Assembly (NCBI RefSeq): GCF_000219215.1
Contig: NC_015727.1
Span: forward strand, 1,426,001 to 1,490,000
From: Cupriavidus necator N-1
GTDB lineage: Bacteria; Pseudomonadota; Gammaproteobacteria; Burkholderiales; Burkholderiaceae
Direction of reading: 5' to 3'
Length of the DNA: 64,000 bases
Positions 56,528-64,000 of this stretch are shown piece by piece. The notes under the pieces were generated by a model. That model was not told the origin of the DNA and did not search any database. It was given only the letters and a program-made list of their open reading frames with translations. The number at the start of each line of letters is the position of its first letter. Position 1 is the stretch's first letter. A program made the position numbers and the translations under genes.

Positions 56528-58324
56528 ATGGGAATGGACGCGAAAACGGTACGCATTGGCGGGGCTTCCGGGTTCTGGGGCGACAGCAGCGTTGGCGCGC
56601 CACAGCTTGTGCGCCACGGCGATATCGACTACCTGGTGTTCGACTACCTGGCCGAACTGACCATGTCGATTCTCGCCGCCGCCCGATTGCGCAAGCCGGA
56701 ACTGGGTTACGCCACCGATTTCGTGACGGTGACAATGAAGGCCCTGCTCGGAGAGATTGCCGAGCGTGGGATTCGCGTGGTCAGCAATGCCGGCGGCATG
56801 AACCCGCACGGGTGTGCGCAGGCCATTGCCGCGCTGGCCGCGGAACAGGGCCTGACGCTGCGCATCGCCGTGGTGGAAGGCGATGACGTGATGCCGCTGC
56901 TTCCACAGCTGCGCGAAGCCGGTGTGCAGGACATGCAGAAAGGCCGACCCCTGCCGGAGAAGGTGGTCAGCGCCAACGCGTACTTGGGAGCCTTGCCGAT
57001 CAAACAAGCGCTGGACCAGGGCGCCCAGATCGTCATCACCGGACGCTGCGTGGACAGTGCCGTGACGCTCGGCGTGCTGATGCACGAGTTCGGTTGGCAG
57101 GCGGACGACTATGACCGCCTGGCGCAAGGCAGTCTGGCCGGCCACATCATCGAGTGCGGGTGCCAGGCGACGGGCGGCTTGTATACCGACTGGGAAAGCG
57201 TCCCGGACTGGCACGACATCGGCTATCCGGTGGTCGAGTGCCGTGCCAACGGCACCTTCCTGGTCGGCAAGCCGCCCGCCACCGGCGGACTGGTCAATAC
57301 CGCCACGGTCGGCGAGCAGGTGCTGTACGAGATCGGCGACCCGGCCACCTACCTGCTGCCAGACGTCACCTGCGATTTCACGCAGGTAACCCTTCGGCAG
57401 GCCGCACCGGACGTGGTGGAAGTCAGCGGCGCGCGCGGGCGGGCCCCGGGCAATGCCTACAAGGTCTGTGCCACCTACGTCGACGGCTTTCGCTGCAATG
57501 CACAGCTTTCCATCGTCGGCGTCGACGCGGTCGCCAAGGCAGAACGCACGGCGCAGGCGATCCTTGCCCGCACGCGCAAGCTGTTCGCGGAGAACGGGTG
57601 GGGAGACTACAGTCGCACCCACATTGAGGTGCTGGGAGCGGAGTCCTGCTTTGGGCCACATGCTGCCGTCCGGCACACCCGCGAGGCGGTGATGCGGCTG
57701 GCGGTGATGCATCCCGAGAAGGCGGCGCTGGAACTGTTCGCGCGGGAAATCGCCGCGGCGGGGACCAGTTGGGCGCCGGGCACGACGGGCTCGGCTGGCG
57801 GGCGTTCCAGTCCCTCGCCATCGATCCGCCAGTATGCATTCCTGCTCGACAAGAGCGCCCTGACCCCGGCGGTGGTGATGGACGGCGTACGCAGCGGCGT
57901 CACCGTTCCTTCGGGCAGCCCGGCGGCACCGGTCGCGGCCGCAGCACCTGCAGTCGCTGAACCAACGGGCGCCGGCCCTGCGGAACACGATACCGTCGAA
58001 GTTCCGCTGATACGGCTTGCCTATGGCCGCAGCGGCGACAAGGGGGATACCTCCAACATCGGGCTGATCGCCCGCCGGCCGGCGTACCTGCCCGTGCTGC
58101 GGGCCGAAGTGACGGTGGCGCGCGTGGCGGACTGGCTTGGGTACCTGGTGAAGGGGCCGGTGACATGCTACGAACTGCCCGGCTTCGACGCCATGAACTT
58201 TGTCTGCGAGTCAGCATTGGATGGCGGTGGCATGGCGTCGCTGCGCAATGATCCGCTTGGCAAGGGCATGGCGCAGATCCTGCTGACCATGCCGGTGCGC
58301 GTGCCGCGGGAGTTGTTGTCATGA
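56528..58324 (+). CDS. AtuA-like protein (DUF1446 plus C-terminal AtuA domain)
   Basis: 598 residues. The DUF1446 part starts VRIGGASGFWGDSSVGAPQLVRHGDIDYLVFDYLAELTMSILA and includes GIRVVSNAGGMNPHGCAQAI and ITGRCVDSAVTLGVL. A proline/alanine linker (about 455-490) leads to the small C-terminal domain LIRLAYGRSGDKGDTSNIGLIARRP. AtuA is needed for acyclic terpene breakdown in Pseudomonas, but the reaction is unknown; related proteins occur with CoA-dependent pathways. Four bases after the hydratase, overlapping the next gene by four. Confidence 0.9.
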   Translation: MGMDAKTVRIGGASGFWGDSSVGAPQLVRHGDIDYLVFDYLAELTMSILAAARLRKPELGYATDFVTVTMKALLGEIAERGIRVVSNAGGMNPHGCAQAIAALAAEQGLTLRIAVVEGDDVMPLLPQLREAGVQDMQKGRPLPEKVVSANAYLGALPIKQALDQGAQIVITGRCVDSAVTLGVLMHEFGWQADDYDRLAQGSLAGHIIECGCQATGGLYTDWESVPDWHDIGYPVVECRANGTFLVGKPPATGGLVNTATVGEQVLYEIGDPATYLLPDVTCDFTQVTLRQAAPDVVEVSGARGRAPGNAYKVCATYVDGFRCNAQLSIVGVDAVAKAERTAQAILARTRKLFAENGWGDYSRTHIEVLGAESCFGPHAAVRHTREAVMRLAVMHPEKAALELFAREIAAAGTSWAPGTTGSAGGRSSPSPSIRQYAFLLDKSALTPAVVMDGVRSGVTVPSGSPAAPVAAAAPAVAEPTGAGPAEHDTVEVPLIRLAYGRSGDKGDTSNIGLIARRPAYLPVLRAEVTVARVADWLGYLVKGPVTCYELPGFDAMNFVCESALDGGGMASLRNDPLGKGMAQILLTMPVRVPRELLS

Positions 58325-59136
58325 CGAGCAATGCGTCCAACGCAGCTGCCAACGAGGGCGTCATCCTCGCCGACGACGGCATCGGCGGCGTGACGCGATA
58401 TCGACAACTGGCCAGCGTCATCCGGCACAAGATCGTTTCGGGCGAGTACCCGGTGGGCATGCAGCTGCCAACCGTGGACAGCCTCGCGCAAACCTACGGG
58501 ATCGCCAAGGTCACCGTGCGCCAGGCCTTTGCTGCGCTGACGGAAGAGGGGCTGGTCAGCAGCCAGCGCGGTCGTGGCACCCACGTCATGAAGCAGCCGC
58601 CAGCACCCGGAGAAGGCCTGCGCTCCGCCATCAATGACGAATCGGCCCATGGCAGCGAGCTGGAAATCCGCATCCTGGAAATGCGCGAGGGCGTGGCGCT
58701 GCGGCCGGGGCTGGCCCGCCGCGGCACGCCGCTGGACAGCTATGTGATGGTCCGCAAACTGCATTTGCATGGCGGCACGCCATTCTGCCTGATCGAGGTG
58801 TATGTGGCCTCGTCAGTCTTTGCCCGCTTTCCACGCGGTGGCGAAAAGCACCACAAGCTCGGTCACCTGCTGCGCCAGGTGGAAGGCGACCGCCTTGGCA
58901 TGATGCAGCAGACCATGACGGTCGAGCCGGCCGACTACATCCTGGCACGCGATCTCGCCTATGGCTTCGGGGCGCCAATCGCCAGGATCATTCGATCGAC
59001 GCTGGACGTCGACGGCAATGTGCTCCTGGCAGGGGAGTTCTGGTATCGCGGTGATCGTTTCATCCTGGATGTGGAGATGCCAGCCAAGCTGACCGAGCAC
59101 TACCCGGCGCTGGCCATCCCCGACAGCCGCCGCTGA
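58321..59136 (+). CDS. GntR-family regulator with UTRA domain, second
   Basis: 271 residues, ATG overlapping the AtuA stop. Winged helix RYRQLASVIRHKIVSGEYPVGMQLPTVDSLAQTYGIAKVTVRQAFAALTEEGLVSSQRGRGTHVM and UTRA domain (YVMVRKLHLHGGTPFCLIEVYVASSVFARFP, LLAGEFWYRGDRFILDVEMP). Clearly a paralogue of the regulator at 51522. Encoded inside the operon, so it is made when the pathway is on. Confidence 0.92.
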   Translation: MTSNASNAAANEGVILADDGIGGVTRYRQLASVIRHKIVSGEYPVGMQLPTVDSLAQTYGIAKVTVRQAFAALTEEGLVSSQRGRGTHVMKQPPAPGEGLRSAINDESAHGSELEIRILEMREGVALRPGLARRGTPLDSYVMVRKLHLHGGTPFCLIEVYVASSVFARFPRGGEKHHKLGHLLRQVEGDRLGMMQQTMTVEPADYILARDLAYGFGAPIARIIRSTLDVDGNVLLAGEFWYRGDRFILDVEMPAKLTEHYPALAIPDSRR

Positions 59137-59175
59137 GCGCGACAGCCTTCACCATTCGAGAAAGGAGACATCGGA

Positions 59176-59937
59176 ATGACATCACCCTTTGTACGGAGGG
59201 CCACTGACGTGGCCGCATACGCACCGGCCAACCACACGGGAACGGCGAACCAGCGCATCATCGGCAAGGAGACTGTCGGCGCGCGCCGGCTCGAGGTCCT
59301 GCTGGGCACGATATCGCGGGGCCATGGCGCGTTGCCGCATGCACACCCGAACCTCGAGCAGGCGTCGTTCCTGCTCGCCGGCGAGGGCCTCGGCGAACTA
59401 CCGGGAAAGCAGCGCGTCTTGCGCGCAGGGGACTGGAGCTTCAATGCGGCCGGCGTCTTCCATCGCTTCGAGGTCATCAGCGACGAACCGGTGCAGGTAA
59501 TGGTGGTCTACGCGCCGCCGTACAGCGAAAACCCGAACGCAGCAGTGACTGCGACCGGCCCGGACGATCCGCGCCTTCAGGCCGGTGCCGCCGATGTCCG
59601 CGACGTTCCCGCCAGCACCGAATCGATCGAGCTGCCGCACTATCGTGGCGCGCTCGCCAGGCCGGTCATCACACGCCAGACCGTCGATTCCCGGTTTCTC
59701 GACATCTACATGGTCGATCTTGCTCCCGATGGCGGCGCCGAGCCGCACAGGCTTGGCGAGACCGAGCAGGTGCTCTTCGTGCGTGGCGGCACGATTCACG
59801 GTCGCATCGAAGGAGAGCGCTTTGCCGCCGGGACTGGGGAGTGGGTCTACGTTCCCGACGGTGCGGAGCTCAGCCTCGAATCGGCAGACGGGACGTGCGA
59901 GCTGATTGTCATTCGCGCACACGATCCGCTGTCCTGA
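59176..59937 (+). CDS. bicupin protein
   Basis: 253 residues from ATG at 59176 after AAAGGAGA. Two cupin barrels: LLGTISRGHGALPHAHPNLEQASFLLAGEGLGELPG in the first (His, His, Glu-like metal ligands) and IYMVDLAPDGGAEPHRLGETEQVLFVRGGTIHGRIEG in the second. Similar to (S)-ureidoglycine aminohydrolase/ gentisate-like bicupins in layout. May be a dioxygenase or isomerase of the pathway. Confidence 0.8.
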   Translation: MTSPFVRRATDVAAYAPANHTGTANQRIIGKETVGARRLEVLLGTISRGHGALPHAHPNLEQASFLLAGEGLGELPGKQRVLRAGDWSFNAAGVFHRFEVISDEPVQVMVVYAPPYSENPNAAVTATGPDDPRLQAGAADVRDVPASTESIELPHYRGALARPVITRQTVDSRFLDIYMVDLAPDGGAEPHRLGETEQVLFVRGGTIHGRIEGERFAAGTGEWVYVPDGAELSLESADGTCELIVIRAHDPLS

Positions 59938-59990
59938 CGCAAGCGCGGCCAAGTCAATCCATCAGATCCCGGGATGCGGGAGGAGACAAG

Positions 59991-60983
59991 ATGATCCAGC
60001 GATTTCCCCGGCGACGCATGCTCGCCCTGCTGTCCGGACTGGCAGCTGCTTGCGCGGCCCCGCAATGGGTGTGGGCAACCGGCCCGAACGAGTATCCGGA
60101 AAAACCAATTCGTGTCGTGGTGCCGTTCCCTGCAGGCAGTGGCACGGACAACATCGCGCGCTACATCGCGCGGACCATCACTGCCCAGACCGGACAGACC
60201 GTCGTCGTGGAAAACCGCCCCGGTGCCAACGGGTTCATCGCGGCCACGGCGGTCGCGACGGCGCCCGGAGATGGGTACACGATGCTCATCACGACAAATA
60301 CCACCCACGCGGCCAATGCGTCCCTGTTCAGGAAGCTGCCCTATGATCCCATCAAGGACTATGCGCCGGTTTCGCTGATCGCCAAGAGCGGATTGGTCCT
60401 GGTGGTGCCATCCGACAGCCCCGTGCAGAAGGTGGCGGAACTGACCACGCTGGCGAAAAGCCGGCAAGGCAAGATGACCTTCGCCAGCGGCAGTTCTTCC
60501 ACCCGGGTCGCCAGTGAGCTCTACAAGATGATGAGCGGCGCATCGGCACTGCATGTGCCCTACAAGGGCGTGCCGCAGGGCCTGACCGACTTGATGGGCC
60601 ACCAGGTGGACTTCATGATTTCCGACATCAATCCCGCCCTGCCCCTGATCCAGAACGGCAAGCTGCGCGCGGTCGCCGTGACCACGTCCAGCCGCCATCC
60701 CCTGCTCGGCAATGTCCCGACCATGGCGGAAAGCGGCCTGCCAGGGTACGAGATGACGGCCTGGGTTGCTGCCTTCTTTCCTGTCAATACGCCAAAACCG
60801 GTCGTCGCGCGGATGAGCCAGCTGATTCGACAGGGATTGACGAACCCGGCGGCTACCGAATACTTCAGCCGGACAGGAGGCCAACCCTCCCCATCGACGC
60901 CAGAAGAGCTGGCCGCGTTCGTGCGCGGCGAGACCGTGAAATGGGCTGAGGTGATCAAAGCCGCCGGCATTCAGCCGGAATGA
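59991..60983 (+). CDS. Bug-family (TctC) solute-binding receptor
   Basis: 330 residues from ATG at 59991 after GGAGG. Signal peptide ending CAAPQWVWA. Bug motifs: YPEKPIRVVVPFPAGSGTDNIARYIA, VVVENRPGANGFIAATAVA, APGDGYTMLITTNTTHAAN, LPYDPIKDYAPVSLIA. Hundreds of these occur in Burkholderiaceae; they bind carboxylates in the periplasm. No TctAB transporter is adjacent. It probably captures or senses the pathway substrate. Confidence 0.92.
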   Translation: MIQRFPRRRMLALLSGLAAACAAPQWVWATGPNEYPEKPIRVVVPFPAGSGTDNIARYIARTITAQTGQTVVVENRPGANGFIAATAVATAPGDGYTMLITTNTTHAANASLFRKLPYDPIKDYAPVSLIAKSGLVLVVPSDSPVQKVAELTTLAKSRQGKMTFASGSSSTRVASELYKMMSGASALHVPYKGVPQGLTDLMGHQVDFMISDINPALPLIQNGKLRAVAVTTSSRHPLLGNVPTMAESGLPGYEMTAWVAAFFPVNTPKPVVARMSQLIRQGLTNPAATEYFSRTGGQPSPSTPEELAAFVRGETVKWAEVIKAAGIQPE

Positions 60984-61034
60984 CCGGCGCCGTCGGGGAG
61001 CGCCGGGAATACTCGGCCGGCCCCCTGGCGGCAG

Positions 61035-62135
61035 TCAGAACATCCGGATCAGTCGGACCTGGGTAAAGTTTCCGTGCTTGGCATTGCGCGACGATGTCGT
61101 CGCCATGTACTGCACGGTCAATGCCACATCGACCAGCGGGATCATCGTCGTGAAGAACGCCCCCAGGTTGTTGGAACGGAGACGGCTTGCGCCCAGCGGA
61201 TTGTTCTCGTCGTCCTGGTACTGCTGGATCCGGATCCCATGCACGCCCACCACCCCGATCGGCGTTTTGTACCCGGCAGCCAGCTCCACGCCGAACCAGT
61301 TGCCGCTGCGTACATCGTTGTCCCGGTTGCGGCTGTTCAGGCCCGCGGATACCTTGGCCGCGAAGGCCAGGTTCGATGTGGGCAGGTAGGCCACCTGGAT
61401 GGCAGGGCGCACCGTGTAGAAGTTGCCGTTGCCGATATCCGGGCCGGCGTCGGCGCTGTACTTCCCCGTCGGCACCACCAGCGCAGCGCTGCCCAGCACC
61501 CGCAACTTGTCGCCCACGTAGTGCCAGCCGGCGATGAGCTCGACGTCCCCGAGACCGCTGACGTCGCCGCTTTCGCTCGCGCCCTGCGCCTTGAGTGCGC
61601 CCTGGTACTGGCTGCTGAATTGCCCTTGCACGGCGCTCTGCACGTCGGCCGGAACCGCGGGACTCCAGTTGAGCACCGGCGTGGCGCCGCTCGTGCTGAT
61701 TGACTGAGATTTCCTGGCGAATGGAACGTCGACGGCAAAGGCCAGCCGCCCGCCGCCATACTGCTCGCTGGTGATATAGCCGAGCACGAGGTCCCAGCGC
61801 GTCATGGTGCCGGAGGCTGGAATCTCTACCGTGCCACGCGAATAAGAGGGATAAAGGGCCGACGGCGTCGGCTTGGGCAAGGCAACGGTGCCCCCCGGAA
61901 GGCTCTGGGTCAGCTGCCCGCCATCGTCCCCGGTCACCTTGCTGACACTGACGTAGGTGGCGGCGAGCGCGCTGATAATGCCGGTCTGGTTGGGCGGCGC
62001 AAACATCTCGCCGCCCAGGCTACCGGCGAGGTTGTAGCGCGGCTCGAAGCCCTCCGCCCCCCATCCCGCGCAAGACCACGCAAGCATGGTCCATGAAACG
62101 ACGGAGCGAAGCGCGTCCGCTGTTCTCGTTGCCAT
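61035..62135 (-). CDS. MetA/SphA-type outer-membrane transporter
   Basis: 366 residues from ATG at 62135 with GGAGGAGA upstream (an ATG seven codons earlier is less good). Signal peptide VVSWTMLAWSCAGWG. The rest is beta-strand rich with aromatic girdles, for example RWDLVLGYITSEQYGGGRLAFAVDVPF and VAYLPTSNLAFAAKVSAGLNSRNRDNDVRSG, ending ..FTQVRLIRMF. This is the Phenol_MetA_deg family of outer-membrane channels found in aromatic-degradation clusters. It is convergent with the Bug gene. Confidence 0.82.
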   Translation of the reverse strand: MATRTADALRSVVSWTMLAWSCAGWGAEGFEPRYNLAGSLGGEMFAPPNQTGIISALAATYVSVSKVTGDDGGQLTQSLPGGTVALPKPTPSALYPSYSRGTVEIPASGTMTRWDLVLGYITSEQYGGGRLAFAVDVPFARKSQSISTSGATPVLNWSPAVPADVQSAVQGQFSSQYQGALKAQGASESGDVSGLGDVELIAGWHYVGDKLRVLGSAALVVPTGKYSADAGPDIGNGNFYTVRPAIQVAYLPTSNLAFAAKVSAGLNSRNRDNDVRSGNWFGVELAAGYKTPIGVVGVHGIRIQQYQDDENNPLGASRLRSNNLGAFFTTMIPLVDVALTVQYMATTSSRNAKHGNFTQVRLIRMF

Positions 62136-62324
62136 CTTTGTCTCCTCCGGCATCAAAGCCGTTTTGCTTTATTTTTTGACGAGCCAGGATCGACCCTTGC
62201 CTCGACCGGGGCCGGTGTGTTCGCCCGCGGTTATCGCGGGATGCCTCTGGTCGGACGGGGCGTCATCGCCAGCACATCGCTGGCGCGCGGGGGCGCACGC
62301 CAAAGCGAAAAGGTCAGACCAATG

Positions 62325-63980
62325 TCAGCCTGCGGCGCGCAACGCACGCGCCATGCCGTCTGGCAAGGGGCTTCCCTCTCCCAGCATTGCCAGCGACTCT
62401 CGGACGATGTCGTCGACGGCTTCGAGCGGGCCGTCGTGCAGCACGGTGCGGTCGGGACGCACGACCGCGATCCAGCCGACGGGTGCAGCCCCCGGGATAA
62501 GCTGGTCCGACATGTCCTCCCAGGAATGTCCGTCCTGCCGCTCGTGCGCCTGCTGCGGCCCATGCTCGCCTTGTCCGCAATGGCGCAGCTGCATGATGGC
62601 GCCGCCTGCCTGCCGCCATGCCGCCAGGAGGCTACGGTCGAGCATCGGCGCGGGATCGCAGCCGAATCCCGCCAGCACGAGCCGCGCCCCGAGCGCATCG
62701 TCGCTCGGTACGATGGGTGCCCCCGGCCCGCGGCGCACAAGCGCTTGCGGCAGCAGACCGCCGCGCACCAGCCTCGCGCGCGTCTTGCCGCGCTGGAACA
62801 GGCCGCGCCTGAAACGAGCCGGCGGCTTGATCTTCAGGTCCTCGAAGAAGGCTCGAGCCCAGGGCATGCGCTGCATCAGCGCCATCGCGCCATGGACGGC
62901 AAATGCCGCCAGCCGGTTGCGCGGCATCACCAGCCGGCCCATCAGGAGCGCCAGGTTGATGATGGAGCGGGCGTGTGGGCGCCGCTCGGTGTCGTAGGTT
63001 TCAAGAATGGCGGGCGTCGCCCTTCCCTGCACGACCCAAGCGAGCTTCCAGCACAGGTTGGCCACGTCGCGCAGCCCGGCGACGAGCCCCTGGCCGACGA
63101 AGGGCGGCGTGATATGCGCGGCGTCGCCCACCAGGAACGCCCTACCCTTGGAGAAACGATCGACGATGCGCGCATGGAACCGGTAGACCGCTGTGCGCTC
63201 GATCGTGATGTCCTCCGGCTTGCACCAGGGGGCGAGCAGCTCGCGGATCTTGTCAGGCGATTCCATCTGTTCACGCGTCTCGCCGGGCTGCAGCATGAAC
63301 TCCCAGCGTTGCCTGCCGCCCGGGGCAACCATGTGCGGCGTAGGCCGGCGCGGGTCGCACAGGAATTCGACATGGTCGATCGGGTTGGGCACGTTCAGGG
63401 CGTCGACGACCAGCCAGTCCTGCGTGAAGGTCTTGCCTTCGAAGGCAAGGCCGGCGTGGCGCCGCACGAAAGAATTGGCGCCGTCCGCGCCCACGATATA
63501 GCGCGCGCGCACGGTGGCCGTGTCACCGCCGGGAAGACACACAGTGGCGCGCACCGTTTCGCCGTCGTCGTCAAAACCGGTGAGATCGGCGCCAAGCGCG
63601 ATGCTCACGCAGGGATAGCGGCTCAAGCGGGCGCGCAAGGCGCGTTCGAGATCTGGCTGATAGAACGTGACCAGTCGCGGGTGGCAGTCCATGGTGCCGG
63701 CTGTGTTGGCACGCGCGTATCTGCCGAACAGCGGCGAATGCATCTGCACCTTGGCAATGGCCAGCGTTTCGAACGCGCCTTCCTCGAGCCCTGCCATCTG
63801 CAAGATGCGCAGCGCTTCGTTATCGAGCACGATGGCCCGGGGCGCGGTGAAAATATCAGCGGCCTTGTCGATGGCCAGGGTACGGACGCCGTAGCGTCCC
63901 AGCAGGTTGGCCGCGGTGGCGCCGACCGGGCCTAGGCCCACCAGCAAGACGTCGACCTGCTCGGGCAATGTGGTATTCAT
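62325..63980 (-). CDS. MhpA-like FAD-dependent aromatic hydroxylase
   Basis: 551 residues. GxGxxG in VDVLLVGLGPVGATAANLLGRYGV, DG motif ARYIVGADGANSFVRRHAG, GD motif GRAFLVGDAAHITPPFVGQGLVAGLRDVANLCWKLAWVVQG, and a C-terminal thioredoxin-like domain typical of the 3-(3-hydroxyphenyl)propionate hydroxylase group. Reaction: ring hydroxylation with NAD(P)H, FAD and O2. The start is 20 bases inside the window edge, so promoter information is missing. Works plausibly on the product of the cupin or CoA steps of this cluster. Confidence 0.92.
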   Translation of the reverse strand: MNTTLPEQVDVLLVGLGPVGATAANLLGRYGVRTLAIDKAADIFTAPRAIVLDNEALRILQMAGLEEGAFETLAIAKVQMHSPLFGRYARANTAGTMDCHPRLVTFYQPDLERALRARLSRYPCVSIALGADLTGFDDDGETVRATVCLPGGDTATVRARYIVGADGANSFVRRHAGLAFEGKTFTQDWLVVDALNVPNPIDHVEFLCDPRRPTPHMVAPGGRQRWEFMLQPGETREQMESPDKIRELLAPWCKPEDITIERTAVYRFHARIVDRFSKGRAFLVGDAAHITPPFVGQGLVAGLRDVANLCWKLAWVVQGRATPAILETYDTERRPHARSIINLALLMGRLVMPRNRLAAFAVHGAMALMQRMPWARAFFEDLKIKPPARFRRGLFQRGKTRARLVRGGLLPQALVRRGPGAPIVPSDDALGARLVLAGFGCDPAPMLDRSLLAAWRQAGGAIMQLRHCGQGEHGPQQAHERQDGHSWEDMSDQLIPGAAPVGWIAVVRPDRTVLHDGPLEAVDDIVRESLAMLGEGSPLPDGMARALRAAG

Positions 63981-64000
63981 GAGCGGTTTCTCTACGGGAG

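Noticed and set aside
62217..63935. 572-codon open frame on the plus strand
   Set aside because: Antisense to the MhpA-like hydroxylase, whose three flavin motifs are intact.

Overview
The window is GC-rich DNA from a Burkholderiaceae-type beta-proteobacterium. Cupriavidus or Ralstonia is the best guess, from the Czc-type metal efflux genes, the Bug solute receptor, the Pqi locus and the abundance of insertion sequences. No rRNA or tRNA gene was recognised.

Positions 1-30,000 are accessory DNA. A methyltransferase end and a PP2C-like phosphatase are separated by an IS605/IS1341-type tnpB element. An IS256 element and a thioredoxin-fusion gene follow. Positions 6,671-24,517 hold a decaying maintenance and transfer module of the Tn4371 ICE type: relaxase (frameshifted), TraF peptidase, DUF2840, ribbon-helix-helix protein, ParA, iteron-like repeats, RepA, AlpA-like regulator, a DUF6499/DUF2285 gene with an in-frame stop, DUF2958, DUF736 and a broken DUF932 gene. 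Cargo within it includes an amino-acid permease, several XRE regulators and a hipBA module with a regular five-site operator array. A nest of insertion sequences (IS605 relic, IS4, IS110/IS1111) splits the module between the ribbon-helix-helix gene and DUF2840. A flavin monooxygenase and AraC regulator (25.4-27.7 kb) come next, then a second IS110/IS1111 copy.

Positions 30,300-39,300 are a metal-resistance block: a DMT exporter with a His-rich tail, a small CzcI-like protein and the czcCBA operon, followed by a YHYH peptide, a truncated CusF-like fragment and a cytochrome c. Positions 39,469-51,378 look chromosomal: MgtC, an RND adaptor-pump-TolC operon, two TetR regulators and a pqiA-pqiA-pqiB-pqiC operon. 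One 21-bp operator-like sequence lies in front of both the RND operon and the pqi operon.

Positions 51,522-63,980 are a catabolic cluster: GntR, cupin dioxygenase-like, SMP-30, CaiB CoA-transferase, enoyl-CoA hydratase, AtuA/DUF1446, GntR, bicupin, Bug receptor, MetA-type outer-membrane protein and an MhpA-like flavin monooxygenase. It looks like a pathway for an aromatic or acyl-aromatic substrate that I cannot name.

The strongest single observation is in the two IS110/IS1111 copies. The non-coding region after each transposase carries four short segments that match, in one common register around an AG core, the two element ends and the two target halves. The two copies differ by one base in the right-target guide, and their right flanks differ by exactly the compensating base. 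This is direct sequence evidence for a bridge (seek) RNA that changed with its target.
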